A stretch of 5,443 nucleotides of DNA from Candidatus Aminicenantota bacterium (GTDB lineage Bacteria; Acidobacteriota; Aminicenantia; UBA2199), in NCBI GenBank assembly GCA_024644125.1, contig JAHELQ010000384.1:1-5443 (forward strand), read 5' to 3'. The position numbers and the translations under genes are program-made. Under the pieces are notes generated by a model. That model was not told where the DNA came from and did not search any database. It saw nothing but the letters and a program-made list of their open reading frames with translations. The first letter of the stretch is position 1. Each line of letters begins with the position of its first letter. Below are positions 1-5,443 of this stretch, one piece after another.

Positions 1-872
1 TGGTGTTTGTACCGAAATTCAAGACAAATGTTCTGTCCCATGGTTATTCCGGTGCGCTGAAGCTCAATATCGGCACCATCGACAGCAAGGAGCGCATTCT
101 TCATCATGATCGCAATTTGCCGGCGAAAATAGTCGATATTCTGGAAGTCGCGAATCCCGATCTCATTGTCACCGATGGAATCCGCCTCTCTTACGGCGGC
201 AACCAGATGACTCAAAAAGGAATTGAATTTGGAACGTTGGTGATATCGACCAACGCTGTGGCCCACGATATGGTCTGCGCCCGGATGTTGAACCTGGATC
301 CCTTCAAAATCGACCATATCCGCGAAGCCATCGATCGAGGCTATGGACCCAAAAATTTCGACCAGATCGATATCATCGGCGATTTCCCCATCGAAAAGGC
401 CCAGGAGATCTCCAAACCGTTGGATTTTGGTTTTTATCCGGTGGAGAATTTCGACTGCAACTTCAAGATTCATAGTGGAACGCCCTACTGTACCGGCGGC
501 TGCCACGGGATATTTCTGGATTGGTTGCACATGGTAAAAGACAGGGCGCCTAACCGGTTGAAACGGTTTCCCCGTATCGATGTGGTGATCGGCCGCCTTG
601 ACAAACCTCTGGAAGCTAAAAAAATCTTGCTGGTGGGGGATTGCGCCGCGGCTTCGAATCATTTGCGAGCCAAAAAAATTATCCGCATCAAAGGCTGCCC
701 GCCCACGCACAAGCGCATCGTCTGGGACATGATGGTGAAGCTCCGGCTCTTTGCGCCACTGGTCAGGCCCTCCCTGATCATCGACGGCTTCGGCCTCTAT
801 CCCTTGAAGCGAATCAAAGGATGGTTGGTGAATCTCCGTTTCAAGCCGTTGCGTCCGAAGGGCGGCGAATAG
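1..872 (+). CDS. DUF362-family protein, 5'-truncated, with cysteine-bearing C-terminal extension
   Basis: The frame is open to the left edge. The GTG at 3 lies inside the conserved DUF362 core, so the true start is probably outside the window. About 289 residues are visible. Numbered from that GTG, residues 3-36 (VPKFKT, then SGALKLNIGTID and a downstream RxLxHH) match the lysine- and glycine-rich DUF362 core. Residues 40-115 hold the typical second half: LIVTDGI, a glycine turn, then a VAHDMVCARMLNLDP helix. DUF362 proteins are mostly uncharacterised; many carry ferredoxin-like Fe-S domains. From about 150 onward is a tail with cysteines at 152, 163, 167 (YCTGGCHG), 214 (VGDC) and 232 (GCPPTH). 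This layout could bind a metal or Fe-S cluster, but that is inference. No signal peptide or membrane segment is visible in this part. The gene ends 98 bases before the next start, and no convincing terminator separates them. The family call is firm; the function is unknown. Confidence 0.82.
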   Translation, partial: VFVPKFKTNVLSHGYSGALKLNIGTIDSKERILHHDRNLPAKIVDILEVANPDLIVTDGIRLSYGGNQMTQKGIEFGTLVISTNAVAHDMVCARMLNLDPFKIDHIREAIDRGYGPKNFDQIDIIGDFPIEKAQEISKPLDFGFYPVENFDCNFKIHSGTPYCTGGCHGIFLDWLHMVKDRAPNRLKRFPRIDVVIGRLDKPLEAKKILLVGDCAAASNHLRAKKIIRIKGCPPTHKRIVWDMMVKLRLFAPLVRPSLIIDGFGLYPLKRIKGWLVNLRFKPLRPKGGE

Positions 873-958
873 AGAACCGGTCGTCGAAAAAATAAAATTT
901 TTGGAGAATTATTTTCCTCATGTCCGACAAATTGGGCATGAATTTGAAAAAACAATCT

Positions 959-965
959 GGAGGAA
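959..965 (+). promoter_or_regulatory. Ribosome binding site that sets the VWA lipoprotein start
   Basis: GGAGGAA stands five bases before the ATG at 971 and is a near-perfect Shine-Dalgarno sequence. An in-frame ATG 17 codons upstream, at 920, has only a distant GGAG (903-906). Starting there would put a charged 17-residue leader in front of a textbook lipoprotein signal peptide. This site therefore favours 971 as the start. Confidence 0.85.
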
Positions 966-970
966 CGAGT

Positions 971-2662
971 ATGAAGCAAACAAAAAAATTATTTCAGGCA
1001 TTATTAATTGTGATCATAGTGGGCGCGCTCCTGGCTGTCGCCGGATGCGGAAAAGAGATTGCCGTTCAAGAAGAGATGGCTCCGATGCAAAAAAGGGACA
1101 AAGCGGCTCCCAAAAAGAAAGAACAAAGTTTGACGGTTGACCAAAAAGACATGTTGAAACAATTGGGCACCCCTAAAGAAGCGGAGACTCTGGCCGGAGC
1201 CCCGGCCCCGGCAACGGAGCGGCAAGAGGTGGCCGACGAGGGCTTCAATACCGAAGAATACGACAAGATCAACGAAAACCAATTCAAAGACGCCCGAGAA
1301 AATCCATTGTCCACCTTTTCCATCGATGTCGATACCGCGTCGTATACCAATGTCCGGAGGTACCTGGCTTCAAACCACCTGCCTCCGAAAGATAGCGTGC
1401 GGATCGAGGAAATGATCAACTATTTCACCTATGACTACCCGCAGCCCAAAGGCGACCATCCCTTCTCCATCAATACCGAGATCGCCTCCTGCCCCTGGAG
1501 CAAAGAACACAAACTGATCCATATCGGTTTGCAGGGTAAAAAACTCGACTACAAAAACTTCAAACCATCCAATCTAGTCTTGCTGGTGGATTCTTCCGGC
1601 TCTATGTCGGATCAGAACAAGTTACCCCTATTGAAACAATCGTTGAAATTGATGCTGGACGAACTGGACGATCGCGACCGGATCGCCGTGGTCGCCTACG
1701 CCGGTTCAGCCGGTTTGATCTTGCCCTCCACGCCGGCATCGGAGAAGAATGCGATTCTCGATGCGCTGGATAGCCTCCAGGCAGGCGGCACCACGGCCGG
1801 CGGCGCCGGAATCCAGTTGGCTTATAATGTGGCTAAAGAGAATATCATCACCGGTGGAAATAACCGGGTGATTCTGGCCACCGACGGCGACTTCAACGTG
1901 GGGGTTTCTTCCACATCGGATCTGGTTCGCTTGATCGAGGAAAAGCGCAAGGACGATATTTACCTCACTATCTGCGGCTTCGGTATGGGCAATTACAAAG
2001 ACGGCCGTATGGAGCAAATCTCCAACGCCGGCAATGGCAACTATTTCTATATCGATACCATCAAAGAGGCCGAAAAAGTATTCGTCAAAGAGATGCGGGC
2101 CAATATGTTCACCATCGCCAAAGACGTAAAAATCCAGGTGGAATTCAATCCCGCCAGAGTCAAAGCCTACCGGTTGGTGGGTTATGAGAACAGGCTCCTG
2201 GCCAATGAAGATTTTGATGACGACACCAAAGACGCGGGCGAACTGGGAGCCGGGCACACGGTTACGGCATTGTATGAGATTATTCCCGCTGGTTCCGATG
2301 AAGGTGTGCGTAAATCCGGCGACCTCAAGTACCAGGAAACCAAAATAAAGGAAGGGGTGTCTCAGAGCAATGAAGTCATGACTCTGAAATTCCGTTACAA
2401 ACCGCCTAAACAGGAGACGAGCCTCTTGATCCAGCAGACTCTGGAAGACCGTGATGTGGAAGTTTCCAGGTCCTCTGAGAATTTCCGTTTCTCCGCCGCG
2501 GTGGCGGGTTTCGGCATGATGCTCCGGGATTCCAAATTCAAGGGCGATCTTACCTTTCAGCAGCTCGCCGCCCTGGCCAAAAGTTCGCTGGGTGACGACA
2601 CAGACGGCTACCGCGCCGAATTCCTCCGTCTCCTGGACACCGCTCGCCTCATCTCCAAATAA
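971..2662 (+). CDS. yfbK: YfbK-type von Willebrand factor A domain lipoprotein
   Basis: The product has 563 residues, close to the length of E. coli YfbK. Residues 1-26 are a lipoprotein signal peptide: lysines at 2, 5 and 6, a hydrophobic stretch, then lipobox VAGC with the lipidated Cys at 26. Residue +2 is Gly, not Asp, so outer-membrane sorting is possible. Residues 27-95 are a charged, low-complexity linker. Residues 96-190 match the N-terminal domain of this family (ENPLSTFSIDVDTASY, then VRIEEMINYF). A VWA domain covers about 200-370, with an intact metal-ion-dependent adhesion site: DSSGS at 207-211, Thr 274/275 in GGTTAGG, and Asp 305 in ATDGD. Residues 378-563 match the YfbK C-terminal domain (DUF3520). 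The site predicts divalent-cation-dependent protein binding in the cell envelope; partner and role are unknown. ATG 971 is chosen on the ribosome binding site and signal peptide. The gene looks intact. The symbol is given by family likeness, not proven orthology. Confidence 0.93.
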   Translation: MKQTKKLFQALLIVIIVGALLAVAGCGKEIAVQEEMAPMQKRDKAAPKKKEQSLTVDQKDMLKQLGTPKEAETLAGAPAPATERQEVADEGFNTEEYDKINENQFKDARENPLSTFSIDVDTASYTNVRRYLASNHLPPKDSVRIEEMINYFTYDYPQPKGDHPFSINTEIASCPWSKEHKLIHIGLQGKKLDYKNFKPSNLVLLVDSSGSMSDQNKLPLLKQSLKLMLDELDDRDRIAVVAYAGSAGLILPSTPASEKNAILDALDSLQAGGTTAGGAGIQLAYNVAKENIITGGNNRVILATDGDFNVGVSSTSDLVRLIEEKRKDDIYLTICGFGMGNYKDGRMEQISNAGNGNYFYIDTIKEAEKVFVKEMRANMFTIAKDVKIQVEFNPARVKAYRLVGYENRLLANEDFDDDTKDAGELGAGHTVTALYEIIPAGSDEGVRKSGDLKYQETKIKEGVSQSNEVMTLKFRYKPPKQETSLLIQQTLEDRDVEVSRSSENFRFSAAVAGFGMMLRDSKFKGDLTFQQLAALAKSSLGDDTDGYRAEFLRLLDTARLISK

Positions 2663-2677
2663 CTCCATTTCCACCAC

Positions 2678-2702
2678 AAGGGCGGCTGAAAAGGCCGCCC
2701 TT
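2678..2702 (+). terminator. GC-rich hairpin after the VWA gene
   Basis: A perfect 9-bp inverted repeat (AAGGGCGGC at 2678-2686, GCCGCCCTT at 2694-2702) encloses a 7-base loop, 15 bases after the VWA stop codon. Position and stem strength suit an end-of-transcript structure. No T-run follows on the + strand (AGTAATCC comes next), so it is either a weak intrinsic terminator or a 3'-end-stabilising hairpin. Confidence 0.55.
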
Positions 2703-2722
2703 AGTAATCCAATTGCCGTAAA

Positions 2723-2968
2723 TTGGGGGAAGTGCCGGAAATCGGCAGTGTTCGCGAAGAGCTGGCTCTCTTCGGATTTGAATTGCATGGATTTTCGGTG
2801 TTTACTGTCAAGGGATTCGAAAAAAATCCTGACTACATAATAAAAAAAGGTTTGGAAGAGGCTGTTGTCGAGGTTGGTGGACCCAATAAAGGGCGCGACC
2901 AAATTCAGGATATCCCTGGCGCCCTGACCTTGAGGGAGCCGCAACTGATGGCGTTGTTATCACTATAA
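2723..2968 (+). CDS. Doubtful small reading frame, up to 81 codons, unidentified
   Basis: I do not recognise the product and am not sure this is a gene. The frame opens after TAA at 2705-2707 and could begin at TTG 2723 (81 residues) or GTG 2732 (78 residues). Neither has a well-spaced ribosome binding site; a GGGGGA run lies almost on top of the GTG. In favour of coding, 49 of the 78 codons from 2732 start with a purine, with many GAA, GAG, GTT and GGT codons. Against it, the start is poor and the opposite strand is also open here. It also sits just after a terminator-like hairpin, and its stop falls directly before another. The predicted protein is soluble-looking, with no signal peptide, membrane segment or cysteine. 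A decayed gene remnant fits equally well. Confidence 0.2.
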   Translation: MGEVPEIGSVREELALFGFELHGFSVFTVKGFEKNPDYIIKKGLEEAVVEVGGPNKGRDQIQDIPGALTLREPQLMALLSL

Positions 2969-2969
2969 A

Positions 2970-3000
2970 CCAGGGGCGCGACAATCACCCGCGCCCCCGG
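2970..3000 (-). terminator. Probable Rho-independent terminator of the secreted-protein gene
   Basis: An 8-bp perfect stem (GGGGCGCG at 2973-2980, CGCGCCCC at 2990-2997) has a 9-base loop. Two further outer pairs lie beyond one mismatch. It starts five bases past the TAA of the leftward gene. Read on the - strand, the stem is followed by TTTATAG, a short T-rich stretch. On the + strand no T-run follows. Leftward termination is therefore the better reading. Confidence 0.65.
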
Positions 3001-3005
3001 GACTG

Positions 3006-4076
3006 TTAGTAGTAAATGTCTAGCGCGTCTACGTTTTCGACGCCGGAAGGCATGTTTGGAGCGGGAGCGAGGCCCAGGTCGGACGAGAAGAGATACACCG
3101 AGAATGTGCCGGTGAAGTCTGTAAAAAGAATGGCTCCTGCGTCAATAGTTTGACCTTGTGGACCGGCCCAGGTGTTCAGAATTTGGGAACCGGGGCTGAC
3201 ACTGAACAGGGCGTAATCGACACCCGGTTCCATGAGCAGGGGAGTGCCGTTGTCCCAAACGATCAAGGCATCGATGCTGTCCAGTTTCGATTTCAATCCC
3301 AATGACGATGCCCACGTGTAGAGGGCAGGCATTCCCCGCGGAGCGATGGCTCCGATATCCGATGGATTGAGTCCCAACAGAACCGACTCTGCGGGCGCCA
3401 GTGTAAAAAATGTGTTGTTCTGGTAGGTGAGACCGACCTGTTGGTTGAACGATACGATGTTGTCGTGCGTGCCCTGTTGGATTGGCTGTGCTGGAGCGAT
3501 GAGTCCGAATTGACTGTCGTTGTAACGAAGCGCGTTTAATCCGCCGCCTCCGGCTGTGGGGAGGATTGGAGGATTCACCTGCCCGGCGAAATTCCCCGGA
3601 TGAGTATACACGTTGCTGCTATCGTAAATGTCCGCCGGTTGTTGATGCAGACTTGCTTCGTAACCCGACCAGGTGCCGGCGACGCCGCCGGTGGCCCGGT
3701 CGATGCTGAAACTGATACCCACAGGTCCATAGGCAGGCGGAATCGAGCGATGATCGACTGAGATGCTATCTACATAACTCAATCCGAAGTTTGAAAGCGG
3801 CAGGATGGGAATCAATCCAATCCATAGAATATCCGAATCCATGAACGGACCGTTGGGGTGCAGCAATGACGGGGATGGTCCGATTAATCCCTGCGGCACC
3901 GGAGGCAACCACAATCCGAACGGATCTTCGGCGCTGTAATAACCCGGTACCGGCGGACCGGTGAACGGTTGGTCGGGATTGTCGTCCAGAGTGAATTCCT
4001 GGCCCTTTAATGGTAATACAAAAAAAACCACCACGATGATGGCGATGAAAAAATGAATAAAACGATAACGTTTCAT
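3006..4076 (-). CDS. Secreted protein of unknown function with three degenerate repeats
   Basis: The product has 356 residues. Residues 1-25 form a signal peptide: positive MKRYR, a hydrophobic core at about 6-22, and likely cleavage near LKG/QEF. There is no lipobox Cys, C-terminal anchor helix or sorting signal, so the mature protein should be released or periplasmic. Residues 27-90 are rich in Pro, Gly and Asp. From about 121 three diverged units can be aligned by eye: 121-210, 222-273 and 289-354. Each has an FS(I/V/L)-type strand, then an (A/S)DI or AGAI block, then a GL turn, ending in an Asp/Asn-rich block such as DSIDAL (266-271) or ENVDAL (347-352). The protein ends two residues after the last unit. 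I know of similar repeats in exported proteins of environmental bacteria, but no named domain or activity. ATG 4076 has an excellent ribosome binding site. Only 36 bases separate the gene from the methyltransferase upstream, so co-transcription is possible. Confidence 0.85.
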   Translation of the reverse strand: MKRYRFIHFFIAIIVVVFFVLPLKGQEFTLDDNPDQPFTGPPVPGYYSAEDPFGLWLPPVPQGLIGPSPSLLHPNGPFMDSDILWIGLIPILPLSNFGLSYVDSISVDHRSIPPAYGPVGISFSIDRATGGVAGTWSGYEASLHQQPADIYDSSNVYTHPGNFAGQVNPPILPTAGGGGLNALRYNDSQFGLIAPAQPIQQGTHDNIVSFNQQVGLTYQNNTFFTLAPAESVLLGLNPSDIGAIAPRGMPALYTWASSLGLKSKLDSIDALIVWDNGTPLLMEPGVDYALFSVSPGSQILNTWAGPQGQTIDAGAILFTDFTGTFSVYLFSSDLGLAPAPNMPSGVENVDALDIYY

Positions 4077-4081
4077 CCAGA

Positions 4082-4089
4082 CCTCCTTT
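4082..4089 (-). promoter_or_regulatory. Strong ribosome binding site of the secreted-protein gene
   Basis: On the - strand AAAGGAGG lies five bases before the ATG at 4076, an almost ideal Shine-Dalgarno match. It supports this start and predicts efficient translation. The AT-rich TATATATAAA just upstream could be part of a promoter -10 region, but I find no convincing -35 element. Confidence 0.8.
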
Positions 4090-4112
4090 ATATATAGTTT
4101 AAGAGTAACCGT

Positions 4113-5000
4113 CTAGCCGGCGGCGTCTACAGCGCTTCTGATGGCGCGGATATGGTCCGGTGTCGTTCCGCAGCAACCGCCGATGATGGCGATGCCTGCT
4201 TCGATCAATGATACCGCCTTTTTCCCCATAAATTCAGGCGTTTCCGGGTAGTGGGGCTGCCCGTTTTTGAGTTCCGGCATTCCGGCATTGGATTGGATGA
4301 CGACCGGCAAAGACGAATGTTTCTTGAATTCCACGGCGATCTCGATCATCTTCTCGATCCCATTGCCGCAATTGGAGCCCACGATATCCGCTCCTGCCGC
4401 CGCCATTTTTTGAGCCGCCGCTTCGATGGTGACTCCCATCACGGTGTAAAAACCGCGGGGGGTGGGATCGAACGTCATTGTGGCCATAACGGGGATGGAG
4501 GGCGCGATCTCCCGCGCCGCTTCAATTGCCAGGAGCGCCTCATGGATGTCGGTCATAGTTTCGATGCAGACGATATCGGCGCCGGCTCCGATTGCCGCTT
4601 TCAATTGCCGCAGGAAACCTTCCCTCACTGTTTCAGGAGCGGTATCTCCATAGGGTTTCAGTAACTTGCCGCACGGCCCGCAAGAGGTGGAGACAAAGGC
4701 TTTGCCGCCCACCGCTTTTTTTACCGCTTCCACCGCCCGGGCGTTGATGGTTTCGGTTTGACTCTCCAAACCGTATCGGGCCAATTTCAACGGCGAACCG
4801 CCGAATGTGTTTGTCTGGATGATATCGGCTCCCGCTTCCAGATATTGGCGGGCAATGGATTCGAGTATTTCCGGATGGGTGAGATTGTACTCTTCGGGGC
4901 ATTTACCGCCGCCCAGACCATTGGCAAACAACATCGTTCCCATGGCGCCGTCCGCTACCAATACTTCACCCGCCTGGATGCGCGTTAAAATCGAAGTCAT
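4113..5000 (-). CDS. Homocysteine S-methyltransferase, stand-alone zinc domain (MetH N-terminal type)
   Basis: This 295-residue protein matches the homocysteine-binding barrel that forms the N-terminal module of cobalamin-dependent methionine synthase. Landmarks are the DGAMGT strand (17-22), GADIIQTNTFGG (57-68) and ADIVCIETM (141-149). The zinc ligands are Cys 211 (SNCGNG) and Cys 276-277 (GGCCGTTP), all three present, so the enzyme should be active. It would bind homocysteine as a zinc thiolate and methylate it to methionine in the cytoplasm. It ends after this one domain and lacks the pterin, cobalamin and reactivation modules of full-length MetH. The corrinoid gene 15 bases upstream is the likely methyl donor. 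SCGPCG (106-111) puts a CxxC where many relatives have GPTG. The ATG at 5000 has an AAGGAAA ribosome binding site. Alternatives are betaine- or S-methylmethionine-type enzymes; the corrinoid neighbour argues against them. Confidence 0.9.
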   Translation of the reverse strand: MTSILTRIQAGEVLVADGAMGTMLFANGLGGGKCPEEYNLTHPEILESIARQYLEAGADIIQTNTFGGSPLKLARYGLESQTETINARAVEAVKKAVGGKAFVSTSCGPCGKLLKPYGDTAPETVREGFLRQLKAAIGAGADIVCIETMTDIHEALLAIEAAREIAPSIPVMATMTFDPTPRGFYTVMGVTIEAAAQKMAAAGADIVGSNCGNGIEKMIEIAVEFKKHSSLPVVIQSNAGMPELKNGQPHYPETPEFMGKKAVSLIEAGIAIIGGCCGTTPDHIRAIRSAVDAAG

Positions 5001-5002
5001 CG

Positions 5003-5009
5003 TTTCCTT
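5003..5009 (-). promoter_or_regulatory. Ribosome binding site of the homocysteine methyltransferase
   Basis: AAGGAAA on the - strand lies in the 15-base gap between the corrinoid gene stop and the ATG at 5000. Its AGGA core is four bases from the start codon. It supports the chosen start and translation from a shared message. Confidence 0.6.
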
Positions 5010-5015
5010 CCGCCC

Positions 5016-5443
5016 TCACGCTTCCGCTGTGAGTTTTTTGACGCAATCCACCGCGAAGCCGGCATCGAAGGCGTATTCGTCCGCTCCGATCTCATCTGCG
5101 TAGGCTTTCGACACCGGAGCTCCGCCGATGATGGTTTTGATTTTTCCAATGAGGTTTTCCGATTTCAATAGATCCACTACCTGTTTCATTACCGGCATAG
5201 TGGTGGTGAGGAGGGCCGACATGCCTATGATATGCGCATTTTCCTCTCTGGCTGTAGCGACGAATTTTTCCGGCGGCACATCGTTACCAAGATCGACGAC
5301 ATCGAAGCCGGCGCCCCTGAGCATAATGCCTACCAGATTTTTGCCTATATCGTGTAAATCACCGAGAACCGAACCGATCACCACTTTGCCCCGCGATTGC
5401 ACGCCCTCTTTCTCGAGCAAGGGCTTGAGGGGATCGAGGCCGG
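5016..5443 (-). CDS. Corrinoid (cobalamin)-binding methyltransferase partner protein, 5'-truncated
   Basis: The frame runs off the right edge; 141 complete C-terminal residues are visible. A TTG at 5420 could be mistaken for a start, but in-frame codons before it read GLDPLKP, typical of the end of the helical cap preceding the B12 domain. The true start is therefore outside the window. The Rossmann-type B12 domain shows DLHDIG (28-33 of the visible part), whose His 30 should be the lower axial cobalt ligand. SALLTTT (75-81) and GGAPV (106-110) follow; both are characteristic of MtaC/MtbC/MttC-like corrinoid proteins and MetH. Such proteins carry a methyl group between two methyltransferases. 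About 210-220 residues is usual, so roughly a third is missing. The stop lies 15 bases before the homocysteine methyltransferase, marking an operon. The methyl donor enzyme should be encoded elsewhere, perhaps upstream of the right edge. Confidence 0.92.
   Translation of the reverse strand, partial: GLDPLKPLLEKEGVQSRGKVVIGSVLGDLHDIGKNLVGIMLRGAGFDVVDLGNDVPPEKFVATAREENAHIIGMSALLTTTMPVMKQVVDLLKSENLIGKIKTIIGGAPVSKAYADEIGADEYAFDAGFAVDCVKKLTAEA

Noticed and set aside
3..5. Taking GTG at 3 as the true start of the DUF362 protein
   Set aside because: It falls inside the conserved core of the family, which has more sequence upstream, and no upstream bases are available to show a ribosome binding site.
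873..958. A promoter or terminator between the DUF362 and VWA genes
   Set aside because: The stretch is AT-rich with several loose TTG- and AAT-type hexamers, but none form a properly spaced -35/-10 pair, and there is no strong stem followed by T residues.
901..1140. A 79-codon + strand frame beginning ATGGAGAAT-like at the VWA leader, in a different frame
   Set aside because: It overlaps the lipoprotein signal peptide and linker in another frame, has no suitable ribosome binding site, and yields an arginine- and serine-rich shadow product.
1004..1419. Two overlapping - strand open frames of about 92 and 117 codons inside the 5' part of the VWA gene
   Set aside because: Both are antisense to conserved family sequence, lack recognisable domains, and show no start signals.
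1706..2944. A 412-codon open frame on the - strand, running antisense to much of the VWA gene
   Set aside because: The + strand holds a clear full-length YfbK-family protein with an intact MIDAS site. The antisense frame starts at a TTG with no good ribosome binding site and has no recognisable domain. Its openness follows from codon bias in the real gene.
4088..4096. TATATATA run as a possible microsatellite or regulatory repeat
   Set aside because: It is only about four dinucleotide units, too short to be a notable repeat, and is better viewed as the AT-rich leader before the ribosome binding site.
4251..4664. A 137-codon + strand frame opposite the homocysteine methyltransferase
   Set aside because: The - strand protein has all zinc ligands and family motifs. 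The + strand frame is rich in Arg, His and Gly, as expected for the complement of such a gene.
5016..5420. Taking TTG 5420 as the true start of the corrinoid protein
   Set aside because: In-frame codons before it encode typical end-of-cap-domain residues (GLDPLKP) up to the window edge. The protein would otherwise lack its helical cap, so it is truncated by the window instead.

Overview
The window carries five protein-coding regions and no RNA gene, CRISPR array or insertion sequence that I can recognise. Two genes lie on the + strand (a DUF362-family protein cut by the left edge, and a YfbK-type von Willebrand A lipoprotein). Three lie on the - strand (a secreted protein with internal repeats, a homocysteine S-methyltransferase, and a corrinoid-binding protein cut by the right edge). 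The two sets converge on a segment of about 300 bases between two hairpins.

The likely host is a Gram-negative-type bacterium, probably anaerobic. The evidence is a lipobox signal peptide, a periplasmic-type VWA lipoprotein, a stand-alone corrinoid protein of the methyltransferase-partner type, and a DUF362 protein, a family frequent in anaerobes. Strong GGAGG Shine-Dalgarno sites are present and base composition is moderate. The phylum cannot be fixed from the sequence. The repeat style of the secreted protein reminds me of exported proteins from poorly cultured environmental lineages, but this is only an impression.

Layout: 1-872 is the C-terminal part of the DUF362 protein, with a cysteine-bearing tail. 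873-970 is a short leader ending in a clear ribosome binding site. 971-2662 is the complete VWA/YfbK lipoprotein, followed by a hairpin at 2678-2702. 2703-2969 holds only an unassigned 78- to 81-codon reading frame of doubtful status. 2970-3000 is a hairpin that suits termination of the leftward transcript. 3006-4076 (-) is a secreted protein of unknown function with three degenerate repeats. 4113-5000 (-) and 5016-5443 (-) are a methyltransferase and its corrinoid partner, 15 bases apart and evidently one operon.

How they work together: the two rightmost genes form a methyl-transfer pair. The corrinoid protein would receive a methyl group from a donor methyltransferase not seen here, and the zinc enzyme would pass it to homocysteine to make methionine. 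This amounts to a methionine synthase split into separate polypeptides. The secreted protein follows only 36 bases downstream and could share the transcript, but nothing in its sequence suggests a methyl-transfer role. The left-hand genes show no evident link to the right-hand ones.

No clearly new multi-gene system is visible. The items most worth a second look are the repeat architecture of the secreted protein, the cysteine-rich tail of the DUF362 protein, the cysteine pair in the methyltransferase, and the unexplained segment between the convergent genes.
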